Shown: positions 13,794-19,994 of the stretch, in pieces
How the letters are laid out: every line of letters starts with the position of its first letter
How positions within the stretch are numbered: position 1 is the stretch's first letter
Origin: Bacillota bacterium
GTDB taxonomy: Bacteria; Bacillota; Clostridia; Lachnospirales; Lachnospiraceae
Length of the DNA: 19,994 nucleotides
Direction of reading: 5' to 3'
Assembly: GCA_023437715.1 (NCBI GenBank)
Contig: JAEZFK010000061.1
Coordinates: 1 to 19,994 of the forward strand
Notes under the pieces: generated by a model
The model's database searches: none
Told to the model about the DNA's origin: nothing
What the model saw: the letters and a program-made list of their open reading frames with translations, nothing else
Position numbers and translations under genes: made by a program

Positions 13794-14573
13794 ATGACAC
13801 TGAGCGAATTAATCAATAAATACTATGAAAATTTAAATAAAAACGATCTTTATTTATGCCAGTACATCAGCAACCATAAAAAAGAATGCAGTAAAATGAC
13901 CATTGATGAGCTTTCTGCCCGGTGCAACATTTCCCGAAGCAGTATTCTGAGATTTGCACAAAAACTTTCTTTAAATGGATACAGCGAGCTTAAAGTATAT
14001 TTAAAGCTGGAAACAGAAAACGTTTCCAAGGCAGAACGGGATATGCTGACAGAGGTCTGCGACGATTATCACCGGATGATTGATGATTTTAAATCAAGAG
14101 ATTTCAGAAAGGTCTGCCAGATGATTTATGAGGCCAAACGGGTATTTGCTTATGGGACAGGAAGCATGCAGACAAGCGTTGCCAGGGAAATGCAGAGAAA
14201 ATTCATTTACATGAAAAAATGCATTTATACGGTTGAGGGAAAGGGGGAAATGGTTCCCATCCTCGATATGCTTACCCATGAAGATTTAGTGATTATCATT
14301 TCCCATTCCGGGGAATCGGAGCAGGCGGTATCCTGTGCCAAAGAGGTGAAAATCCGGAATATCCCGCTGATTGCCATTACAAAGATGAAGATCAATCCTC
14401 TGGCAAGGCTCAGTGACGAGACCCTTTACGCGGGAACCTCTCTGATCGATTCCGCAGTAAACGATAATTATGAGACCTCCATGTTATTCTTCATGCTGAC
14501 GGAAATATTATTGATAAAGTACATGCTTTATAAAGGAGAAACCGAGAGTCTGCTTCTCTCTGACAAGAGATAA
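13794..14573 (+). CDS. MurR/RpiR family transcriptional regulator
   Basis: A 259-residue regulator with an N-terminal RpiR helix-turn-helix ('MTIDELSARCNISRSSILRFAQKL', about 35-58) and a C-terminal SIS domain that binds a sugar phosphate ('AYGTGSM' about 119-125, 'ISHSGESEQAV' about 169-179). ATG 13794 is used rather than an upstream TTG (13692), which would lie inside the promoter; GGAGG is 12 bases before the ATG, a long spacing. It stands directly ahead of an alpha-glucoside PTS gene and a GH4 phosphoglucosidase gene on the same strand, the arrangement of GlvR-type regulators, so the likely effector is a glucose or alpha-glucoside 6-phosphate. Confidence 0.93.
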   Translation: MTLSELINKYYENLNKNDLYLCQYISNHKKECSKMTIDELSARCNISRSSILRFAQKLSLNGYSELKVYLKLETENVSKAERDMLTEVCDDYHRMIDDFKSRDFRKVCQMIYEAKRVFAYGTGSMQTSVAREMQRKFIYMKKCIYTVEGKGEMVPILDMLTHEDLVIIISHSGESEQAVSCAKEVKIRNIPLIAITKMKINPLARLSDETLYAGTSLIDSAVNDNYETSMLFFMLTEILLIKYMLYKGETESLLLSDKR

Positions 14574-14657
14574 TGCGGGCACGGGAGCCTGGGAAAAATC
14601 TTGTTTTCTGAGAAAAATACCTAAATGGAGGATTATTGCCTTAATGCCCCGGAACTA

Positions 14658-14686
14658 TTGAATGTAAAAGAAAGATTTGATACGAT
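14658..14686 (+). promoter_or_regulatory. Possible promoter of the PTS-GH4 operon
   Basis: TTGAAT (14658-14663), 17 bases, TACGAT (14681-14686), about 57 bases before the PTS start, inside a 169-base gap after the regulator. No terminator is seen in the gap, so read-through from the regulator is also possible. Confidence 0.45.
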
Positions 14687-14742
14687 GGTCCCAGCCTAGG
14701 TTCCAAGCACGTGTTACAAGAATCGCTTTTCAGGAGGAAAAC

Positions 14743-16314
14743 ATGAAAGATAATATTATTGGAGGGTTGCAGAAGTTTTCAAAGGCAATGATCTCCTCCG
14801 TGTTATACTTACCGGCTATCGGCATGGTCATGGTAATATGCAATATTTTTACCAACGCCAATATTACCAACGCATTGCCCATATTAAAGCAGGATTGGCT
14901 CAACCTTCCCTTTAAGGTAATTTACGATGCACTGTTATCTATCTTCGCCAACTTAGGTCCGATTTTTGCCATTGGCATTGCATTCGGACTGGCAAAGAAA
15001 AAGAAAGAGCATGCGGCTCTGGTTGCATTTATGTCACTGTTTGTTTACTTAGCTTCCCAGCAATCCTTTTTAAAGCTGACAGGAAGACTGTCCGAAACCA
15101 CGGGAGGGGCAACCGGTCAGGCAATGATGCTGGGATTTCAGGTAATAAATGCCGGAGTTTTCATCGGCATTATTATCGGAGTTGTGACGGGCCTGGTACA
15201 CAACCGCTATTGTGACAAAGACTTAGGGGATATCTTTTCCGTATATGGCGGGACAAAGTTTGTGTTTATTGTGATGATTCCCATTATGCTGGCCATGTCC
15301 ATCGGTTTTACCTATATCTGGCCGCCCATCCAGTCCGCGATTAACGGCCTGACAAACTTTATCGGAACCTCCGGAGCACCGGGATTCTTTGTGTTTGGAT
15401 TTTTAAACCGCCTGCTGATTCCCACAGGACTGCATCAGATTCTGGAAAGTGTAATTTATTACACTGATTTAGGCGGCGTTGCCACCATTGGCGGACAGGT
15501 GATCGCAGGAGCCAGAAACATTGCTCTGGCTGAGATTGCAGATCCCAATACTGCAAAGCTGAGCATTACCACCGTATTTGCCTGTGCAAGCATTGCGAAA
15601 ATGTTCGGTCTGACAGGCGCCGGCCTTGCCATGTTAAGGTGTGCGAAACCGGAACAGAAAAATAAGGCAAAAGCCATTTTCATTCCTGCGATTCTGACTT
15701 CCGCACTGACCGGAATTACGGAACCCATTGAATTTACGTTTTTATTTGTCAGCCCCATGCTGTTTTTGATTCACTCTGTATTGACAGGCTTTGCACTGGT
15801 GGCCTTATATCTTTTAAACGTAACAAGCTGTACCATGGGAAGCATCATCGATGTGTTCCTATATAATGTTCCTGCCGGAGCGGCTAAAACCAACTGGCCC
15901 ATGTTCTTATTGGTCGGCGCCGTGCTGCTGGTCCTTTATTACCTCATATTCTCCTGGTACATTTTAAAATTCGATATCAAAACTCCGGGACGGGATGATA
16001 AAGAAGATATCGCATTGATAACCAAAAACGAATATAAAGAAAAGAAGCAGGGCGGCTCCCGCCAGTCTGACCTGGAGACCGGAAAGAAGATAATGGAAGC
16101 TATCGGCGGCAGAGAAAACCTGGTATCGATCGACAATTGCTTCACCAGGCTGCGCCTGGAGCTGAAGGATATGGAAAAGATTAACGAGGAGCTTTTGAAG
16201 GAAACCGGAAGCAAGGGAGTTGTTAAGCGGGGAAATGAGACCCAGATCATTTACGGGACCAATGTCAATAAGTTCCGTAAAATGCTGGAAGATTACATGG
16301 AAACGCTGGTTTAA
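14743..16314 (+). CDS. PTS alpha-glucoside transporter, EIIC-EIIB fusion
   Basis: A 523-residue membrane permease of the glucose/glucoside PTS family. EIIC fills about 1-410, with about ten membrane segments, 'PTGLHQILE' and the substrate-site motif 'GITEPIEF' (324-331). A linker leads to the EIIB domain (about 445-523) with 'DNCFTRLRL', where Cys466 is the phosphorylation site. There is no EIIA domain, so phosphate must come from an EIIA encoded elsewhere. The domain order and the GH4 partner downstream point to maltose, trehalulose or other alpha-glucosides, as for MalX/AglA/GlvC proteins. ATG 14743 has AGGAGG five bases upstream. The gap to the next gene is 21 bases. Confidence 0.94.
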   Translation: MKDNIIGGLQKFSKAMISSVLYLPAIGMVMVICNIFTNANITNALPILKQDWLNLPFKVIYDALLSIFANLGPIFAIGIAFGLAKKKKEHAALVAFMSLFVYLASQQSFLKLTGRLSETTGGATGQAMMLGFQVINAGVFIGIIIGVVTGLVHNRYCDKDLGDIFSVYGGTKFVFIVMIPIMLAMSIGFTYIWPPIQSAINGLTNFIGTSGAPGFFVFGFLNRLLIPTGLHQILESVIYYTDLGGVATIGGQVIAGARNIALAEIADPNTAKLSITTVFACASIAKMFGLTGAGLAMLRCAKPEQKNKAKAIFIPAILTSALTGITEPIEFTFLFVSPMLFLIHSVLTGFALVALYLLNVTSCTMGSIIDVFLYNVPAGAAKTNWPMFLLVGAVLLVLYYLIFSWYILKFDIKTPGRDDKEDIALITKNEYKEKKQGGSRQSDLETGKKIMEAIGGRENLVSIDNCFTRLRLELKDMEKINEELLKETGSKGVVKRGNETQIIYGTNVNKFRKMLEDYMETLV

Positions 16315-16335
16315 AAGAACAGGAGAGTGAATAGC

Positions 16336-17670
16336 GTGAAGAAAGAACAGAACTTTTCCATATTGATAGCCGGAGGCGGCAGTACCTTTACACCTGGAAT
16401 TATTTTGATGCTTCTGGACCATATGGATACTTTTCCCATCCGGCAGATCAAATTATATGACAACGATAAGGAGAGACAGGAAACCATTGCCAGGGCCTGT
16501 GAGATTTTATTAAAGGAACGTTTTCCCCAGGTCAGCTTTTCCTACACCACAGACCCGGAAAAGGCGTTTGCGGACGTGGACTTTGTTATGGCCCATATCC
16601 GTGTCGGGAAATATGCCATGAGGGAGCTGGATGAAAAGATTCCCTTAAGGTATCATGTGGTTGGCCAGGAAACCTGCGGACCAGGCGGAATTGCCTATGG
16701 CATGCGTTCCATCGGCGGAGTGCTGGAGCTGCTGGATTACATGGAGAAGTATTCTCCCAATGCCTGGATGCTGAATTATTCCAATCCTGCCGCCATTGTG
16801 GCGGAAGCTACCAGAAAGCTTCGTCCCAATGCAAGGATCATTAATATATGCGACATGCCTATCGGAATTGAGCGCAGCTTTGCCACCATACTGGGCCTGA
16901 AGGACAGGAAAGAAATGATCTGCCGCTATTACGGTTTAAATCATTTTGGATGGTGGACCAGTATTACGGATAAAGACGGCAACGGCCTGATGGAAAAGCT
17001 GAAAGCTTATGTGAAGGATAACGGATATGTGGTCAATACCGTTGACTTTCAGCATAAGGACCCAAGCTGGCAGGATACTTACAGGAAAGTGAAAGATGTG
17101 TATGCCCTTGATCCTGATACTCTTCCCAATACCTACTTAAAGTATTATCTCTGCCAGGATTATGTGGTGGCGCATTCGGATAAGAACTATACGAGAGCCA
17201 ATGAGGTCATGGCCGGAAGAGAGAAACAGGTATTTACGGCAGCTCAGGAAATCATTGATAAAGGAACGGCAGAAGGCTGCGCCTTCCATGTGGATAATCA
17301 CGCCTCCTTTATTGTGGATCTGGCGCGGGCCATCGCATTCAACACCGGAGAGCGCATGCTTTTGATCGTGAAGAATGACGGGGCCATCTCAAACTTTGAT
17401 GATGATGCCATGGTTGAAGTTCCCTGTATTGTAGGAAAGAACGGGCCTGAGCCATTGTCCATGGGAAAAATCCCTACCTTCCAGAAAGGGCTGATGGAAC
17501 AGCAGGTTGCAGTAGAAAAGCTGGTGGTAGAAGCCTGGGAAGAGGGATCCTATCAAAAGCTGTGGCAGGCGCTGACCCTTTCCAAAACCGTTCCAAGCGG
17601 AGAGGTTGCCAGGAAGATTTTAGATGATCTGGTTGAAGTAAATAAGGAGTTCTGGCCGGAGCTTCGGTAG
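16336..17670 (+). CDS. GH4 6-phospho-alpha-glucosidase
   Basis: A 444-residue family 4 glycosidase, which cleaves by an NAD+- and Mn2+-dependent oxidation/elimination route. Visible marks: the dinucleotide site 'GGGSTFTP' (13-20), 'GQETCGPGG' (110-118), 'NYSNPAA' (147-153), 'CDMP' (172-175) and 'GLNHFGWW' (200-207). Cys172 and His203 fit the metal ligands and Asp173 the catalytic acid of GlvA-type enzymes. 'CDMP' is the form seen in 6-phospho-alpha-glucosidases, whereas beta-specific members carry CN.P, so the alpha assignment is fairly firm. GTG 16336 is preferred to GTG 16327 because AGGAGA lies nine bases before it and abuts the earlier codon. It hydrolyses the phosphorylated alpha-glucosides delivered by the PTS gene just upstream. 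Confidence 0.95.
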   Translation: MKKEQNFSILIAGGGSTFTPGIILMLLDHMDTFPIRQIKLYDNDKERQETIARACEILLKERFPQVSFSYTTDPEKAFADVDFVMAHIRVGKYAMRELDEKIPLRYHVVGQETCGPGGIAYGMRSIGGVLELLDYMEKYSPNAWMLNYSNPAAIVAEATRKLRPNARIINICDMPIGIERSFATILGLKDRKEMICRYYGLNHFGWWTSITDKDGNGLMEKLKAYVKDNGYVVNTVDFQHKDPSWQDTYRKVKDVYALDPDTLPNTYLKYYLCQDYVVAHSDKNYTRANEVMAGREKQVFTAAQEIIDKGTAEGCAFHVDNHASFIVDLARAIAFNTGERMLLIVKNDGAISNFDDDAMVEVPCIVGKNGPEPLSMGKIPTFQKGLMEQQVAVEKLVVEAWEEGSYQKLWQALTLSKTVPSGEVARKILDDLVEVNKEFWPELR

Positions 17671-17720
17671 CCAGAAAATCATTAATTTAAAAAAAGAATA
17701 AGCTGCTTTAGTATTGAGAA

Positions 17721-17757
17721 AGAACAGGGTATATAAATATGCCTTGTTCTTTTTTTA
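17721..17757 (+). terminator. Intrinsic terminator of the PTS-GH4 operon
   Basis: AGAACAGGGTATAT (from 17721) pairs with ATATGCCTTGTTCT (to 17750) with two G-U pairs, followed by seven or more T. An A-run on the other side would also allow action on minus. Confidence 0.9.
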
Positions 17758-17863
17758 GTTTACCGGGTAATTGCCCTGCATATCGGCCCATCCCTCCTAT
17801 AAATTTTCTTTTTTCCCCACATTACCGCTCCAACCATTATATAATTTTCATGGAGGTGATAAT

Positions 17864-18070
17864 TTGAATTATTGGGAAAGGATATGGAACAAAAAAAATG
17901 AAATAAAGTCGGAGGAAAGAGCAGCAAAGGAATTTGACCGGTTTGAAAATTCCAGCTCATCAGCCGAGGTGCCTTCCGCCCCGCCGGACGAATTCGAAAA
18001 AATCATAGCCGAAATGGAGCGCAGGGGAATCAGTCCCAGGATCAGGAAAGAATTGGAGGAAAGAAAGTAG
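17864..18070 (+). CDS. Small charged hypothetical protein
   Basis: A 68-residue protein read from TTG 17864, supported by GGAGGTGAT a few bases upstream. It is rich in Glu, Lys and Arg, with predicted helices at both ends (about 1-30 and 42-68), a Ser/Pro-rich middle and no membrane segment or signal peptide. I do not recognise a family. The ending 'RRGISPRIRKELEERK' could be a nucleic-acid or protein contact helix, which is a guess. It is alone on its strand between the GH4 terminator and the converging S8 peptidase gene; TATAAT at 17840-17845 may be its -10, without a good -35. Confidence 0.65.
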   Translation: MNYWERIWNKKNEIKSEERAAKEFDRFENSSSSAEVPSAPPDEFEKIIAEMERRGISPRIRKELEERK

Positions 18071-18099
18071 GAGGGCGGGTTATGGAAAACCCTCCCTCC
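18070..18099. terminator. Hairpin between converging small ORF and S8 gene
   Basis: A 12-bp stem with one mismatch (18070-18081 with 18088-18099) and a 6-base loop. It starts at the last base of the small ORF. No T-run follows on plus; on minus a T-rich TACTTTCTTTCC follows, so it may end the S8 transcript. Confidence 0.5.
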
Positions 18100-18146
18100 G
18101 GTCCAAGACTTCATAATGCAGATTATCACCCCTTGGTTAAAACTTT

Positions 18147-19862
18147 TTAACTCTCAGAATTCTGCTGGCTGCCTGGAGCCTCTGTCCTTATGTTGTCGCC
18201 AAGCTGGTTAAATACTTTCTCCGCATTGATCTGCCCATACCCCCATATATTGTTGGGATAGGCATCGCCGCTGTTTCTTCTGGCTCCGCGAATGATCAGA
18301 CGATTCGCCTGGTTTCCGGTAACGGCAGTGTAATTTCCCCTGCTGCCGGCCCACTCCAAAACCATGGCTATGACTCCCGTCGCATGAGCCGCCGCGGCTC
18401 CGGTGCCGGTTATGGTGCCGTACTGGTTGTCGGGAATTGCGCAGGGGACCTGGAAGCCCGGTGCTGCTACATCCGGCTTGATCTGCCCCAGCCTTGTGTA
18501 GCCCCGGCTTGATTCATTTATAATGTTGTCATTCAGTTGATTATAGGCGGTGACCGTCAGGGGATGCAGGGTATTTCCCGGAGAAGTTATAGTGGTATTG
18601 GGGTCTGCATCGAGGAAAAATGTCTCATTGGATATGAGGTTTCCGGCCGGCAGCCAGCAGTGATAGCCAAAGGCCTCATCTTCGGAGTTGGTGATCTGAA
18701 AGGACCAGATTCCCGGATCCATGTTTTCAAACCGTATTAAAATCACCTGGTCTCCGGTTTCCTGTTCAAGGCTGATGTTATTTACCCATAGAGTGGACTG
18801 GCTTGACTGGAAAGTAATTTTCTGGCACACGCCCAGTGCGGGAGAAACGACCTGCGAAGTTTCCTGGGATGGCGTTGAAATTGAAACAGAAATCCTTGAG
18901 GGCATGTAAGGCCAGATTTCCATGGAGAACTGTTTGTCATAAGTGCCCACTCTTAAATTAAATTCACTGATATAGGGAGAAATCTGGGCGTCGCCGTAAT
19001 AATGTCTTAAATTGTTCCCTTCATTTCCTGCGGAAACCGCAATGCCGATTCTTGGAGACTGTACCAGACGTTCTAAATAGGCGCTGAGAGGCCCCCTGCC
19101 GTCATGGCCCCCCTGGCTGCTTCCTACGGCAATACATATGGCAATAGGCCGGTTCAGCCTTTGGGCGGTGGAAACCAGAAAACGGATTCCCAGGATGATA
19201 TCAGTCTCCTGGTAGCAAAGGGCGCTTTTAGGAACAAAAAATAATTTTTTTAAATTTTCCTTGGCCTCTTTCAGTTTTACAACCAACATATCCGCATCCG
19301 GAACTACGCCGCTGAAGGAATGTTCATCATCGGGCCGGCCGGCCATGATGCTTGCGATGGCTGTTCCGTGACGGTTAGTGTCCACAACCGGAACAATGGA
19401 CAGTGGCTCATCAGAAAGCAATGCAAAGTTAATGTTCTCTTTTGTGTATTCCGCTCCAAAGGAAAAACCCCTGGGAGGCGTTCCTTCCTCGGCGGTCTGA
19501 TCCCAGATGGAAAGAATTCTGCTGGTCCTGTCATTAAACATAAATGCCGGATGGCGGTAATCAATGCCCGTGTCAACCACGCCCACAATCACTCCTCTTC
19601 CAAGGACGCCAAAGCCAGGGCTCTGCTGGACAGACCCAATGCCGGATTTTTCCACGCTGACGGAAGCTTCCAGGGTGTATAATTTGGGAAAGAGATGATA
19701 GGCGTTTTCCCCTAAGTCACAGGCGCCCTTATCATCAATTGGAATGTGAAGCAGGGAATGGAGTTCATTCAGCTCTGAAATATTGTCAGTGGTATTATAG
19801 ATAGGAACTAAGGAATTACTGATAATCAGGTCGTAATACTTATTATCAAGTATTTTATTCAT
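18147..19862 (-). CDS. Csp-like S8 subtilase with catalytic Ser replaced (pseudoprotease)
   Basis: A 571-residue subtilisin-fold protein like the Csp spore-germination proteases and the related S8 proteins common in Lachnospiraceae. A short prodomain-like segment (1-80) is followed by the Asp motif 'VGVVDTGIDYRHPAF' (Asp97), the His motif 'NRHGTAIASI' (His165) and the oxyanion Asn ('SAGNEGN', Asn280). A jelly-roll-like insert occupies about 300-450. At the Ser motif, where GTS is expected, the sequence is 'ITGTGAAAAHATG': residue 488 is Gly (codon 18399-18401). The protein should lack normal proteolysis, though the rest of the fold looks intact. The start at 19862 gives the family N-terminus ('MNKILDNKYYDL'), with only a weak AAGG before it; starts at a TTG near 19892 or at ATG 19937 cannot be excluded. 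No signal peptide is seen. Confidence 0.9.
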   Translation of the reverse strand: MNKILDNKYYDLIISNSLVPIYNTTDNISELNELHSLLHIPIDDKGACDLGENAYHLFPKLYTLEASVSVEKSGIGSVQQSPGFGVLGRGVIVGVVDTGIDYRHPAFMFNDRTSRILSIWDQTAEEGTPPRGFSFGAEYTKENINFALLSDEPLSIVPVVDTNRHGTAIASIMAGRPDDEHSFSGVVPDADMLVVKLKEAKENLKKLFFVPKSALCYQETDIILGIRFLVSTAQRLNRPIAICIAVGSSQGGHDGRGPLSAYLERLVQSPRIGIAVSAGNEGNNLRHYYGDAQISPYISEFNLRVGTYDKQFSMEIWPYMPSRISVSISTPSQETSQVVSPALGVCQKITFQSSQSTLWVNNISLEQETGDQVILIRFENMDPGIWSFQITNSEDEAFGYHCWLPAGNLISNETFFLDADPNTTITSPGNTLHPLTVTAYNQLNDNIINESSRGYTRLGQIKPDVAAPGFQVPCAIPDNQYGTITGTGAAAAHATGVIAMVLEWAGSRGNYTAVTGNQANRLIIRGARRNSGDAYPNNIWGYGQINAEKVFNQLGDNIRTEAPGSQQNSES

Positions 19863-19994
19863 TTCAGCCTTGTATGATGTTTTTAGAAGCAAAACACCAT
19901 AACTTCCTTTCTTTTTAATATCGTGGTTATAATACATTCAGATACTGTGGACTTTTGATTTTTCCCTGTAGCTTGACTACTTAACAGGAGTGTA

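Noticed and set aside
15964..16422. 152-codon open frame on minus across the PTS and GH4 genes
   Set aside because: It lies antisense to the EIIB domain and the GH4 start, both of which have clear motifs.
19320..19682. 120-codon open frame on plus opposite the S8 gene
   Set aside because: It is antisense to the Asp and His motifs of the subtilase and has no independent support.
1..19994. CRISPR array, complete insertion sequence, prophage or integrase
   Set aside because: No spaced repeat series, transposase, integrase or phage gene is visible on either strand; the tRNA genes are intact and show no adjacent duplicate end.

Overview
The window reads as a chromosomal segment of an anaerobic Firmicute of the Lachnospiraceae / Clostridium cluster XIVa type. 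This is inferred from gene content: a YesM/YesN-type sensor pair beside a CUT1 sugar ABC transporter, a Csp-like S8 peptidase, MurR/RpiR control of a GH4/PTS pair, strong AGGAGG ribosome sites, TTG and GTG starts, and tRNA genes without an encoded CCA. The genus cannot be fixed from the sequence.

Layout. (1) 1-210: the end of a tRNA cluster (partial tRNA-Gln, tRNA-Lys) and a hairpin. (2) 6308-232, minus strand: an operon of substrate-binding lipoprotein, two permeases, a GH172 (DUF2961) glycosidase, a second paralogous binding lipoprotein and a VOC-fold protein. No ATPase gene is present, so a shared MsmX-type ATPase is probably used. Divergent from it, 6516-9919 encodes a sensor histidine kinase and an AraC-type response regulator that very likely control the operon. 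(3) 9924-10107: tRNA-Leu with its own promoter and terminator. (4) 10411-10659: a small GlsB/YeaQ-type membrane protein. (5) 10819-12165, minus strand: a decayed rsgA-like gene behind a long leader that has a good promoter, a 10-codon leader peptide and three hairpin/U-run terminators, the layout of an attenuation-controlled gene. (6) 12181-13080, minus strand: a stress-type SDR oxidoreductase. (7) 13081-13793: a long gap with hairpins, a terminator and a promoter. (8) 13794-17670: an alpha-glucoside module of RpiR regulator, PTS EIIC-EIIB and GH4 6-phospho-alpha-glucosidase. (9) 17864-18070: a small charged hypothetical protein. (10) 19862-18147, minus strand: a Csp-like subtilase in which the catalytic Ser is replaced by Gly.

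How the genes work together. Two separate sugar systems are present. In the first, an outside sugar, probably an oligosaccharide with furanosidic residues given the GH172 enzyme, is sensed by the two-component system, captured by one or both lipoproteins, imported by the permeases and cut in the cytoplasm. In the second, an alpha-glucoside is phosphorylated on entry by the PTS and hydrolysed by the GH4 enzyme, with a SIS-domain regulator sensing a sugar phosphate.

The points most worth a second look are the attenuator-like leader in front of the broken rsgA copy, the pseudoprotease, and the two divergent binding proteins sharing one pair of permeases.
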